DNA of 64,000 nt from Narthecium ossifragum (GCA_963920575.1 OY986974.1:5753049-5817048); one strand, 5' to 3'; shown: positions 21,515 through 32,541, counted from the stretch's first letter. The notes: generated by a model from the sequence alone, not told the origin. Translations and numbers: made by a program.

Positions 21515-22504
21515 ATGGCCGCGTGCATCGCCAACTGCCTAGCCAATTCCGCCATAACTCGGGCGTCGTTCAACTTGGGTCGCGCCCAGATCGACGAGGC
21601 GCTATATAAGAAGTGCCTGGATCAGCTGTGCCCGGGATTCCATGACGAGGCCGCCCTGTGGCGGTGCCCGGGCGGCGATACGGAGGAGGACGTGGACGAG
21701 GTGTGGGCCAAGATGCGCCAGGAGGCCCGGCGCGACGTGGACGAGGAGCCCATCTTGTGCGTGCACTACCATGATGCGATCCTGTCTCATGACTCGTTCG
21801 AGGCGGCGCTGTCGAGCTACGTCGCGAGTAAATTGAGCTCCCGAGATGGGATGTCGAAAGAAGCCCTCGGTAATCTGTTCTTTGGGTTGTTGCAGCAGGA
21901 TGATTCGATCGGGCGGGCGGCGCGCGCCGACCTGCGGGCGGCGCGGGACCGCGATCCGGCGTGCGCCGCCATGACCCACTGCTTCCTGTACTACAAGGGG
22001 TTCTTGGCGCTGCAGGCGCATCGCCTGGCGCACCGGCTGTGGTTGGACGACCGGGTGCCATTGGCGCTCTTCTTGCACAGCCGGGCGGCGGAGGTGTTAG
22101 CGGTGGACATCCACCCTGGCGCTCGGGTGGGGTCCGGCGTGCTGCTGGACCACGCCACCGGGGTGGTGATCGGCGAGACGGCGGTGGTCGGCGATAATGT
22201 TTCCATCTTGCATAACGTGACGCTAGGCGGCACCGGTAAGGCGTCTGGGGACCGGCATCCTAAAATTGCTGACGGCGTGCTGGTTGGCGCCGGCACGCAG
22301 ATTCTAGGCAATATTAGAATTGGGGCCGGCGCGAAGATTGGCGCCGGATCGGTGGTGCTCAAGGCCGTGGCACCGGGGGCGACGGCGGTCGGCAATCCGG
22401 CGAAAGAGATCGGCCCAAAGGAAAGGCCGGTCCGGCCGGTCCGGCCGGACAGGCTTCCCGGGCTCACCATGGACCACACCTCGTGGTCGGATTTCGTTAT
22501 CTAA
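21515..22504 (+). CDS. SAT: Serine O-acetyltransferase
   Basis: This enzyme transfers acetyl from acetyl-CoA to L-serine, giving O-acetylserine, the committed step of cysteine synthesis. The 329 residues from MAACIANC are intron-free. The N-terminal helical SATase domain (about residues 65-170) includes EPILCVHYHDAILSHDSFE. RDPAC near residue 150 and the HRLAHRLW helix near 173 follow, then the left-handed beta-helix of hexapeptide repeats (about 190-290) with DIHPGARVG, LDHATGVVIGET and GGTGKASGDRHPKI. The C-terminus ends in WSDFVI; the final Ile is what inserts into O-acetylserine (thiol)lyase to form the cysteine synthase complex. The start at 21515 has a good context (ACCCATGG) and a Met-Ala-N-terminus like cytosolic plant enzymes. 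An in-frame ATG at 21437 would add 26 Ser/Pro-rich residues and might give an organelle-targeted form. The coding part is far more GC-rich than its surroundings, as in many monocot genes. All key motifs look intact. Confidence 0.93.
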   Translation: MAACIANCLANSAITRASFNLGRAQIDEALYKKCLDQLCPGFHDEAALWRCPGGDTEEDVDEVWAKMRQEARRDVDEEPILCVHYHDAILSHDSFEAALSSYVASKLSSRDGMSKEALGNLFFGLLQQDDSIGRAARADLRAARDRDPACAAMTHCFLYYKGFLALQAHRLAHRLWLDDRVPLALFLHSRAAEVLAVDIHPGARVGSGVLLDHATGVVIGETAVVGDNVSILHNVTLGGTGKASGDRHPKIADGVLVGAGTQILGNIRIGAGAKIGAGSVVLKAVAPGATAVGNPAKEIGPKERPVRPVRPDRLPGLTMDHTSWSDFVI

Positions 22505-22997
22505 TAATTTCCTTAATTATGTACAAGCATGTTATCAGCTCAATATCATGCTTAGTTTTTTTTTCTTTTATTATTAGATAAGCCCGCTGTCCGTAGCTGG
22601 GTTACAAAACAAAACAAAGTGAGAATGATACTTTTAGTCTATTAGTTGGGCTCAACTTTTTTTGCTAACAAGTTTGGCAATTTTGTTGAGATAAAAGTGG
22701 ATTTGATGGCGCAGTTCAGGCAAGTCCTTTTTTTTTTTTTTGTTATCTGTTAAGATTTTGGTTTTTTATTCTTGGTCTAAAAAGGAGGGGAAAAAATAGA
22801 TTTGTGGGGGCAGCGTAGACTGTACTACTTAATTTTATATGATCAGATGGGATTGAAACTTTTGATCCCCAACCGCCACTACTTTCAGAGTAGAGTAGTG
22901 TTCGGTTTGTTCTTCTCTTTTAAATAGGGGCCAGTGGTGATATCTCCTGGAACATAAATGGCATCAAATCCAGAAGATGGTATATGCTGCCCAGTGC
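22505..22997. other. 3' flank of the serine acetyltransferase gene
   Basis: AT-rich with several T runs (22556-22572, 22727-22740). The transcript's 3' UTR and polyadenylation site should lie in the first 200 bases. No other gene is seen. Confidence 0.5.
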
Positions 22998-23005
22998 CCA
23001 ACAAT

Positions 23006-24318
23006 TAGGGGTGAGCAGAATCGAACCGAACCCGAAGAACCGAACCGAATTAGTTCGGTCCATTCGGTTCGGTTTTTTTTGATTTTTCGGTTCGGTTCGG
23101 TTCTGGCATGTATGAAAAGTTCGGGTTTCGGTTCGGGTTCGGTTCTTTAAAAAAATTTCGATTCGGTTCGGGTCAGAACCGAAATTTTCATACATATATG
23201 ATCTAACTCGGTTGGTCTAACCCGGTCAAGGTGACCTGGTCTAGCCATTTAACCAAGTAAGCCCAAAGAAAAGTAAGCCCAAAGAAAAAGCCTAAAGGCT
23301 TCAGCCTTCTCAGTTCTCACGAATCGCGATGATGCCCTAACCCCAAATACACCGCCGCCTCCTCCTCTCCCTCTCTTCCAAGCTCTCCCTCCTCGACCTC
23401 GTCGCCGGCCGGCCTCCTTCCTCATCGCCGGTCGGTCGCCCTCGTTGTCGTCCACCCGCGGCCCGCCCTCTTCTCCGTCCGCTCGCGCTACCGTCTGCCC
23501 TCCTTGTCGTCCGCCCGGGCTCTCCCTCTCTTCCAAGCTCTCCCTCGTCAACGCCAACGCTGTTGGCCTCCTTCCTCGACCTCGTCTCCGGCCGCTCGCC
23601 CTCGTTGTCATCCGCCCGCGGCCCGCCCTCGTCTCCGTCCGCTCGCGCTACCGTCCGCCCTCGTTGTCGTCCGCTCGGGCTCTCCCTCTATTCCAAGCTC
23701 TCCCCCTGACGAGAGCCCAACGCCAACGCCGCCGGCCTCCTTCCTCGACCTCGTCGCTGGCCGGTCACCCTCGTTGTCCTCTGCCCGCGACACCATAACT
23801 GCTGTGCTGGTTGGTGCCCTCATCGCCGGTACTCATTGTGTCTATTGTCTTTCTGCCTCTTCTCATCTTTTCTCCGGCGACACCATAGCTCTCCCCCTCA
23901 TCCTCTCTTTATACTGCGGATTGATCTTTTAATGTTACCAACATATGGCTCATTAGTTGTTGAATCCAATATTTTTGGTTCTTCATGTTTGCTTATTCTT
24001 TCTCAATTTTACTTCCAGGTTTTCAATCTTTTGGCATGCATAGCAAATGTAATATCAAATCTGTGCAGAACTCTTCAATTTGAGAGCTTGAAAGCTAATG
24101 ATATTGTCATTGTGCATGAGTTGAGAGCCTGAGCAACTTTTTCGATTTGGTCCTGGAACCGAACTTTTTCGGTTCGGTCCTGGAACCGAAAAAGTTCGGT
24201 TCGGTTCGGTTCCCATGTAATTTCGATTCGGTTCGGTTCTGTAAAATCTGGACCGAAAAAAATTCGGTTCTTCGGTTCTGGACCGAGAACCGAACCGAGA
24301 ACCGAATGCTCACCCCTA
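23006..24318. mobile_element. Non-autonomous hAT element with captured GC-rich DNA, 8-bp TSD
   Basis: The ends are TAGGGGTGAGCA and TGCTCACCCCTA. The 8-mer CCAACAAT flanks it (22998-23005 and 24319-24326), the duplication size of hAT elements. Both subterminal regions (about 23018-23175 and 24145-24305) are packed with CGGTTCGGTTCGG / GAACCGAACCG motifs, likely transposase binding sites. The interior carries GC-rich repeated sequence but no transposase. Confidence 0.92.
23366..23800. repeat. GC-rich tandem repeat of about 165 bases inside the hAT element
   Basis: The unit starting CTCGTTGTCGTCC begins at 23441, again at 23601 and partially at 23770, with a leading partial copy before. Phrases such as CTCGCGCTACCGTC and TTCCAAGCTCTCCC recur. 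Frames through it are repetitive and not called as genes. Confidence 0.8.
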
Positions 24319-24326
24319 CCAACAAT

Positions 24327-26138
24327 TATTGGCTTGGATATCTTGGCCCACTAAATTAAGATCCGACGACCAGAAACAGTAACAAATCTATTATTATTTC
24401 AAGGTGGGGTTGTGGGATAAGTCTCACGCAACTCTTGTCATCATCCCTGGATCTTGTATTTCTTGAAGCAATCAAAGGACTTCAAAGTTTGAACCGTTCG
24501 ATCAAGATATATATATATATAGAGAGCCCCCCCCCCGGAACAGTTACAATATAATAATCTTCTAACAATATAGCTAGAAGATCTACTAATCTTCTAAAAT
24601 ATCATGTCTTAGTATCTTTTAATAGATACTAATCAACCTTATAAGGAGCAATAACGGTTAACCTGTATTAATTCATATCCCCTAAGTTTTTTTATATATA
24701 TTCTCTAAGTTTGTTTTATATAAAGCTGCATTAATTCATATCAACCTAAGTTCTATTAATATTATCTTATGCAATATGCAAAGACTTATATTTATTTTAT
24801 ATACTCTAAGTTAGACTTATAATATTTTACATTTTATATTTTAATAGCTATGTTTTATGGTGGCAGTGAACAAAAAACTATGACCAACCTTCGAACCCTG
24901 GACCACATACGGGTCAACACAACCGTCTAACCAGACAAACTACAGGGAGTTTGTTAAAATTTTATATTAGCAATAACTAAAAACTGTGTCAGGGGCACAG
25001 GTGAGTACTAGTCAACCTTATAAGGCGGAAAAACGGTTATGCATAACCACCCCTTATAAGGTTGATTTAATTCATACAGTTATATATACTCTATAGGTAT
25101 AGTATATTAATATAATATAATCAACATTATATAATATTCATACTAATTCATTAATCAAATTTGATTTTTATAACCGAATCACCCATTAACTTGATGGTTA
25201 CCCTGCCATGTGGCAGGGGGCCCACCTAGTATATATATATATTCTAATCTTCTAATATATCATACGAATTAGTATCTTCTAATAAATACTAATATATCTT
25301 CTAATCTTCTAATATATCATACGATTTAGTGTCTTCTAATAGATACTGTTAGAACAGATATATAATCATTGACCGGTCAAATGGTCAAAGTCAATAATTT
25401 TATTTATTTGAAAATTATCATAAATATATAATTGTGTGTCATGATTCACCAAGATTACAAGAATGCTTCATCTATGCTAATGTAACATACTTTTGATGAT
25501 GGCTTTGAGTTAATGGATTATTATAAACTGAAGAAAGGCAACATCTTTAATTAATTGTATTTTTCATGATCTTTTCTGCCACTTTCTAACGCATGCCTTA
25601 GTTTCACGTGTCATCCAGAAACAAGGGACTTCAGGATGGAAACAATTGAAAGTCTCCGTGTTCATTTCTTGAGGTACACTCTCACTCACTTCTAATACTC
25701 CTTTTGATATGACCTTTTCTTTTGTTCTTCTTTGGATATAGAATGAAGAGATAAATGACTTACTGGATCCAATTTAGAGAAAACTTCACGTAGATTATAC
25801 TCCATTCTTTTCACAAAACCTTTTCAGATCCATCATACGAGAGTTTATGTTCATGCTTTGTTTGTTTCTAATAATCACAATTTGTGTTCACTGGCACATA
25901 CAAGATGATGCTGAGAATGATTTCTATACGAAGAACCCGGTAAATGAATACATGACCTATGTGGAGGACATTATCCAAAAATTAGTGAATGTATTGTTGT
26001 TTGACACAGTAATTGGCATTTATAGAACTCGAGGATGGTTGGATGGTTTCAATCTAAACCATTTTTTTGTTGATGCATGTTTTTTTTGACTCAAATTCAT
26101 GTCATAGTGGCTCTTAAACAAAAAAAGTTGGTGCAACC
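24327..26138. other. AT-rich intergenic DNA with repeats, no gene recognised
   Basis: TCTTCTAAT(A/C)TATCATAC-type phrases recur at 24590 and 25240-25350. Repeats of CAACCTTATAAGG are at 24633, 25013 and 25052. A short microsatellite and a C10 run are at 24509-24535. An 80-codon frame at 25847-26089 with a hydrophobic start is open but resembles nothing I know and lacks supporting splice or promoter signals. Confidence 0.5.
25012..25065. repeat. Hairpin with 14-base perfect arms
   Basis: TCAACCTTATAAGG (25012-25025) is exactly inverted at 25052-25065. The loop contains the inner palindrome GGTTATGCATAACC. It could be the middle or a relic of a small foldback element. Confidence 0.7.
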
Positions 26139-27034
26139 TGTGAGGACCTGCACCTCTACTCCTGGGTCGACCGCTTGGGTCGAGCCTGTGGCTCGTTGTG
26201 GATCATAAGGGCAATTTGATAAATTGCACCTTGTTGGTTTGTTTCACACTCGTGGGTGTATACATTGATGTGTTTGTGTAAATGTTTGATTAGAACGATT
26301 AGGTGGACCCGAGATCGAAAGATCTGGGATTGGGCTGGTGTTCTAGCCCAAGTCTAGCTTTCTGCACTTGGAGGATCGATCCTTCCTTGCTAGGAGGATC
26401 GATCATTTAGTGATGATCGATCTTCCCTCGTGGAGGGATCGATTATTGATGCCAGGGAGTTGCGATCGTCATGAAGAATGATCGACCATTCAAAGTCAGT
26501 TCATTTGTCTATATAACGGACGCGACTTTCTTCTTTCTATCCTTTTGAAATCCGCGTTCTTGAGCTGAGATCTGGCGGGATTTGGAAGAGATTGAAGGTG
26601 ATCGTTGGCTTGGCAGTTAGGATTGAAGCTGCTTTAGCTAGGTAGGGATTCCTACGTACTTGCTTTTCCGGTTTTGTGAGTTTTGAGTTGTTTGTGATTT
26701 GTTTTGCTTAGATATTGCTGTATGTTTGATAGTTTTTAGCATGCTTATTGGTTTTGGACTCGTGGTCCTTCGTACTACCAGATCCCAGAGTTTTGCGGGA
26801 TTTGGTGGAGTTTTTTGGCGGTATTTTTCGTCGTCCGGTCGCCGGAGAACCCATCAGGATCGATCATTCTAGTGGAATGATCGATCTTCCTGGGTTGGTC
26901 ATGCCTAGCCCGAGAAGGATCGATCATCTGGTTGGAGATGATCGATCATGTTCCTTGGCTGTCATGGGTGAGTCCTTGGTCACGAAGGTGATCGATCTTC
27001 CTGGAGGGAAGATCGATCCTTTGGCTTGGCGATC
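26139..27034 (+). repeat. Tekay-like Gypsy LTR, 5' part, cut by the assembly gap
   Basis: It starts TGTGAGGACCTG and follows the solo LTR at 55374-57739 closely: CTACTCCTGGGTCGACC, GGTGGACCCGAGATCG, TCTAGCTTTCTGCAC. GATCGATC palindrome pairs lie at 26373-26460 and 26856-27034, with a TATATAA at about 26513 between them. The 3' half is missing because the sequence enters a run of N. The DNA after the gap does not continue the LTR. Confidence 0.85.
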
Positions 27035-27234
27035 NNNNNNNNNNNNNNNNNNNNNNNNNNNNNNNNNNNNNNNNNNNNNNNNNNNNNNNNNNNNNNNNNN
27101 NNNNNNNNNNNNNNNNNNNNNNNNNNNNNNNNNNNNNNNNNNNNNNNNNNNNNNNNNNNNNNNNNNNNNNNNNNNNNNNNNNNNNNNNNNNNNNNNNNNN
27201 NNNNNNNNNNNNNNNNNNNNNNNNNNNNNNNNNN
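27035..27234. other. 200-base assembly gap (N)
   Basis: Exactly 200 Ns, probably a placeholder of arbitrary length. It falls in the palindrome-rich part of an LTR that also occurs several times elsewhere, so the break is probably caused by repeat structure. The open frames across it are meaningless. Confidence 0.95.
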
Positions 27235-27429
27235 ACAAACACGCATTTAATGCTCGAAAGTCTTCTCATGGGCTGACACCGCCGTACGCATTTAATGCTT
27301 TGGCAGGCGAGGGTAAAACTGGAACTTTACTGGCCGGTGGGTATGAGATTGCAAAAAAACATCACATGGGTATCAGATTGCCAAAACGAAACCTTAGGGG
27401 TATCATATGGCAAAAAATTCCCACTGGCG

Positions 27430-28840
27430 TAGAATCTATCGTGCGGCGCGGACTCTGCGAAGGGGTCTGCGATGGGTGCCTGGATCAAATAATCATGTTA
27501 GTGTTCTCTTGGACCGTTGATGTTCAGATTTTCCCTTAGCCTCCTCCCTTGCTATGTTCTCGTCTCTACTGCCACCGTATCTCTTGGTTTATGATCTTCT
27601 CGATAACTTCGGGGGTTGGAGGGAGGATCTTATTCAACTTTTATTTTCATTCGGCTTTGGCTGAAGCTGTGAGGGAGGTGAGGCTAGATCGAGACTCTGC
27701 CTGTGATAGGGCTCTGTGGTGCTTTTCTGGGAATGGGATAATAACCGCTAAGGCGATTTACCAATGGTTAGATACAACTCATGGTTGCTGGGAAGGGGAG
27801 GCTGATAGTGTGGCTTGGCTCAACTGTTGGAAGGCGCCGATTGGTCCCCACATCAAGCTCTTTCTTTGGCGTCTCTTCCATGGAAATATCATCACTTCTG
27901 AAACGTTGTGGCGTTGGGGTAGTATTTCAAATCCCCTTTGCTCTCTCTGTAGTTTGGAGCCGAAATCTGTCCACCATCTTTTTTTCAGTTACCCTTATGT
28001 TCTGGAGGTGTGGCAATGGTGTGCCAAGGATGGAGGGATCCGGCCTCTGTCGATGATTGTTGGAGAGTCTTATCTGCGTCGGCGCGTTTCCGGCCTTGAT
28101 GAATGCAAATCTGTTCTCGGGTACACCCTGTGGTGGATTTGGAAGGAAAGGAACACGTCTATCTTTGAAAACCGACGTCTTCCTGTAGATAAGTTGATTC
28201 GTCTCATCCTTCGTCAAGTTCATGAATTCTCTTTATTCTATTCCATTCCTTCCCGTCTTCGTACTACTCAACCAACCGCGACCCCAATCCTACGATCTGA
28301 TGCAGCGATGAGGTTTGGGATCATGGGTTTAGGAGCTGTTTTTTTCCCTAATGGTTTCTCTGCTACATATTTCTGGAGAGGATGTAGTCGGGTTCTCTCA
28401 GTTGTTGAAGCTGAATTATAGGCCATGGACGGTGGGTTGAGGAAAGCATGTAGACATGGAGTGCTACAGATCGTAATCGAATCAGATTCACTATTAAGAG
28501 TGGGTTATGCATCTAGTAGACTGGATTGGCCTCGTGATCTCTCCCCTATGCTTCTTTCTATTTGATGATTGGCATCGACTTTCCAATCAATCCGGTTCGT
28601 TCATATACCACGTGAGCTAAATATGGCGGCTGATTGTCCGGCATCCTCAGCTTGGACCAGTCGCCCTGCTAGTGTTTGAGTTTCCCATGTTCTACTCTGT
28701 TTAGGGGTTTTGAATTGTTGGGTTTCCAGGTTGTTGCTATGTTTGTTCATGTTCCTTGGGTTTGCTGACTTTGTTTCGCCGATAAACCAGTTTTTGGTTG
28801 TAATCCCAACCCTCGGGCTTAACTAATAATAAAAAAAATG
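27430..28840 (+). pseudogene. 5'-truncated L1-type LINE: zinc-binding RT region and RNase H
   Basis: From about 27430 the translation, with shifts, resembles the region between reverse transcriptase and the C-terminal zinc domain of plant L1 elements. The longest frame (27549-28421) contains the zf-RVT signature: LNCWKAPIGPHIKLFLWRLF, CSLCSLEPKSVHHLFF and LWWIWKERNTSIFE. An RNase H domain follows (SDAAMRFGIMGLGAVF, VVEAEL then a TAG stop at 28419, ESDSLLRVGY at about 28482). The 3' end shows an ATAATAAAAAAAA tail at about 28825-28838. The endonuclease and polymerase core are absent. The element is dead. Confidence 0.85.
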
Positions 28841-29023
28841 TAGTTTGACAAAAGATTGTATTATACGTGATAGAACGTAAATACATACGGAATGGATTCG
28901 AAGAACACTCGGTAATCTCAATCTAATTCTCAGTCCCACAAACATTTTAGTTTAACGGCGTAGTGAGACTAAAATTAGAAGTTTAGAACTATCATTAAAG
29001 AAGTTGGTTTAAATAGCACATAC

Positions 29024-29131
29024 CTTGATGTTTCTTAGACTCGTATCCAGCAACTGGTCTTTCCATTCGTACATTACTACAACCCAGGAAATATTCCTGT
29101 ATGTGAAGTCAGGCACATCCCTTGCATCCAT
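29024..29131 (-). CDS. Possible isolated exon, 36 codons, unknown product
   Basis: On the minus strand an ATG at 29131 opens a frame MDARDVPDFTYRNISWV that continues through MYEWKDQLLDTSLRNIK to a good donor site, AAG|GTATGT, at 29024. I do not recognise the product and cannot find the next exon; LINE and gap sequence lie downstream. The upstream half of this exon has a diverged copy at 36096-36170 (CIDAKDVADF in the same frame), ending where a LINE was inserted. It may be a first coding exon, an exon duplicated from a neighbouring gene, or chance. Confidence 0.25.
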
Positions 29132-29311
29132 ACATTTTCTCTCGCCTCAGATCTCTGTTATTGGCAAAAACAACTTGCGAAACTTGAAAAGATAAATGAT
29201 GTGTACAAGCATTATCAATAATGAAAAACTACAACGAGAAGCATGTCTTTTGATTATAAAGGATAAAGCAAGAGCTACATTTGATGTCCGGATGCTTTAT
29301 CATGAATATTA

Positions 29312-30106
29312 GGGGGTGTTTGGTTGGTGGAATCGTTTGATGCATGGGATCGTAGGATGCATGCATCGGACAGGAGATGCATTTGTTTGGTTGTCTTTTG
29401 ACTCAGCCATATATATATAATGTTCACAACATTATATGAATAATATATATAATATTTTAATATATATATATATTAAAATTTAACTTTATTTCATCATTAT
29501 GTGAACTTTATATAAATAATATATTATATATATTAAAATATATTTAATAAAGTTATGTAAACATTAAAATTATGTGAACATTATTTTAATCTCAATAAAG
29601 TCATTATATTATTTTAATCTCAATAATATATATTATTCATATAATGTTCACATAATGAAGCAATAAAGTTAAATTTTAATATATATATTAAGATATTATA
29701 TATAATATTCATATAATGTTATATATATAATATTCATATAATACATATTAAAATTTTAATGTATATATATTAAAATTTAACATTGTTGCATCATTATGTG
29801 AACATTATATGAATAATATATATACATATTATTGACATTAAAATAATATAATAGCTTTATTGAGATTAAAATAATGTTCACATAATTTTAATTGTCACAT
29901 AACTTTATTGAATATATTTTAATATATTCACGGGATGTATAGGAGATGCACCGCAGATGGGTGCATTGCATGAAACTGCCAATTTGGTCGTTTCATACAA
30001 TACACGATTTGGCCTAAAAAATACATTGCATGATGCATGCATTAGTTGATGCATGGTAAACCAAACACATGATCATGAATCAGGGTGATGCCAACCAAGC
30101 ATACCC
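29312..30106. mobile_element. Tourist-like (PIF/Harbinger) MITE with AT-rich foldback core
   Basis: The ends are GGGGGTGTTTGGTTGG and CCAACCAAGCATACCC, flanked by TTA on both sides (29309-29311 and 30107-30109), the usual PIF/Harbinger target duplication. GATGCATG motifs fill the subterminal parts. The core (about 29406-29935) is a long AT inverted repeat in which ATTATGTGAACATTAT-type phrases occur on both strands. No coding capacity. Confidence 0.85.
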
Positions 30107-30560
30107 TTAGTCAATGCAGAAAAGAACAATTAGAAGTCTTTTTATTTTATTTTTTAGCCAGAGGGCTGGGTAACCGAAAGGGAAAGAAAAGAGTACAAAA
30201 TAATCAGAGGGAAAGAGAGTGCTAAAGCTACATGAGAGAATAGTCGGCAGGGCAAGCTAGGCGGATCACTGAGATTTGAGGGACCCAAGGATTCGCCTAG
30301 ATTGAGCCTGCTAAAATGTTCGCTTGTGAGTTGAACTCACGTGGAATATGTACAAAAAAACCCTTGAACTAGGAAGCCAATCCCCAAAGAGGTGACAAGA
30401 TATTTATTAGTTATCATGGCCAGGCCATTCTTCTAGATGCATAACCGATACCGAGGAGGGAATCTGAGTCAAGGATCATGGCGTGTAACCCCTACACTTA
30501 GCTTCGGATAGCCCAACTTTCATGGTAAGTAGTTCTGCTTCAACAACGGAGGTGACGGTA

Positions 30561-30616
30561 TGTCACACCCCGACTCAGAAAACCCATCCGAGCCGAGACG
30601 TGAGGGGAAACCTATA
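30561..30616 (-). repeat. Short terminal fragment of a Tekay-like LTR inside the LINE
   Basis: TGTCACACCCCGACTCAGAA with the following bases matches the start of the solo LTR at 52543 (TGTCACGCCCCGACCCAGAA). The rest of an LTR is not present, and the LINE sequence resumes within about 60-100 bases. The exact 3' border is uncertain. Confidence 0.5.
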
Positions 30617-31500
30617 CTATTCATCTCCAAATGGCGTGATTACACGGTAACTCTTGTTGTCCAACACCAAGTCGGCTGGCAACCATAAGGGCCGCGAGTC
30701 CAGCGGCTCCTCCACGGATGGCGGCGTCCGTACGGAGAACAGAGGAGGGGTCTGAGATGCCACGAAGAGGAGAGATCTTGGAGGGGATGTATGATATAGA
30801 GTATTCATTGACTTACCTGGATATGAGTCTTGCAAGCTTGTCCGCAAGGAGAGCCTGATCCGCATACAAAGTTTTGTTTCTATTCTCCCAAAGCCACTAA
30901 AGAGTGTATTCGAGCCAGGTTTTCTTCTCCGCATAAACTGATCTTGGAGAAGAGGAGATGATGTTCCAGCACTCGTCAATGAAAGAAGGTTGTTGGTAGC
31001 TACGGAAGATGATGGCTAAGACATCCATGGAGTGTTGGCATGTGAAGACGAGATGGTTCAATGATTCAACATCGGCTTTGCATCGAACACATAAAGGGTT
31101 TGTTGCGCAACCAACGGAGAACATGAATTCGGAGGTAGATATCTTTTTGTGGAAGAAGCGCCATAGGAAGAATTTGACGTGCGGGCTGACAGGTGCTTTC
31201 AAGAGGTTCAACCATCCCACACTTCATTCCTCGCCATCCACATTGGACTAAGGTTGTTGGCAAGCTAGAGGTGGATGAAAGTCGTGGAGATCATGCCATT
31301 TGCTGCGAATGGCCAGACTGGTTTGTCACCAGTCCCTCCTTGGATCTGAATGCTTTGAATGGCAATTACTAGCTCCGGGTGGAAGTATGTGCGCATTAGT
31401 TCCTCTCACCATGCTCCGGACTCGTTCAACAGATCAGCTACTCGGAGGTCGGTGGGGATGTCGCACGATAACAGGGAAGGAGAGATGGATAACCCAGGGC

Positions 31501-32214
31501 ATGTGGGCTCCGTTCAGGATCCACCCGAGGGCCCCACCCAACACAATATTGTCCGCTTTTGGCTCACCGTAAAAATATGAGAAAACTTCCCAATAGGTCA
31601 CCCATCCCGGGATCGCTTCAAGGCAAGCATGCTTAACCTTAGAGTTTTCTGACGGATCACTGCCATCAGGGCTTTAAAACGCGTTATGTCTTATAAGGGT
31701 TACTAATATACTTATTACCTACGTGGGTAGTCATGGCTTTAAAACGTGTTGTGTCTTATAAGGGTTACTATTATATTTATTATGTACGTTGAGTTGCTTA
31801 CCCGGTTACCTGGCTCGGCCACATGCCCTCCAGGCGAACACCGATACCCAGATACCCCGAGTCTCACAACCCAACCCCCTTGAGGCCCAGGAAACCTACA
31901 ACCTTCTCTGATACCATCTGTAACGACCCCCGCTGTCCGGGGCGCCCAGGGCCCAGCCGAGGGCCCCACCCGACACAATATTGTTCGTTTTTGCCTCACG
32001 ATAGAAAGGGTCACCCATCCTGGGATCACTCCAAGGCAAGCATAGTTAACCTTGGAGTTTTCTGACGGATCACTGTCATCACGGCTTTAAAACGCGTTGT
32101 CTTATAAGGGTTACTAATATACTTACAATCTACATGGGCTTGCTTACCCAGTTACCTGGCTCGGCCACATGCCCTCCAGGCGAACACCGATACAAATGTA
32201 TCCCGGGTCTCACA
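31501..32214 (-). mobile_element. TRIM (miniature LTR retroelement) with a 50-base interior
   Basis: Two LTRs related to 58742-59439 lie at about 31501-31868 (outer end truncated) and 31919-32214. On the minus strand each runs TGTGAGAC(C/T)C(G)GGG to GGGGGTCGTTACA. The interior, 31869-31918, holds a primer-binding site TGGTATCAGAG (31906-31916, minus) and a GGGGGTTGGG purine tract, and nothing else. The outer LTR carries an internal duplication of the GCTTTAAAACG(C/T)GTT(A/G)TGTCTTATAAGG segment. It sits within LINE coding sequence. Confidence 0.85.
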
Positions 32215-32541
32215 AGGTCAAACCTTCTCGAAGCTTCCTTGCTGCATGGCAGATGCGACGCCAATGATTGGAACAACATCTTGGGGCGTTTTCGGGAGGG
32301 AGGTTGCCTTCCCATCGGTACTTGGATCTTGTGATTTTGGCCCACATGGATTCTGGAGTGAGAATGAGATTGGATGCACGTCTGACGCGAAGTAAGTCTT
32401 GCCAAATGTCAAGACGTCACAATCCGAGTCCTCTGGCTTCTAAAGGTGAGCAAACAACCTCTCATGCTACCCGCCCAGTTTTCTTTCTTTTCCACATAAA
32501 GGTCATGCAAATGAAGTCAAGGTCATTTACAACATACTTGG

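Noticed and set aside
21570..22479. Long open frames on the minus strand opposite the serine acetyltransferase
   Set aside because: They are shadows of the GC-rich coding sequence; products are Arg/Pro/Ala-rich without recognisable domains.
23249..23932. GC-rich open frames within the first hAT element
   Set aside because: They are generated by the 165-base tandem repeat and are not conserved in one frame.
25847..26089. 80-codon hydrophobic frame as a gene
   Set aside because: No homology recognised, poor context, and AT-rich repeat surroundings.
26748..27539. 263-codon open frame across the assembly gap
   Set aside because: It exists only because the Ns carry no stops; both flanks are LTR and unrelated element sequence.
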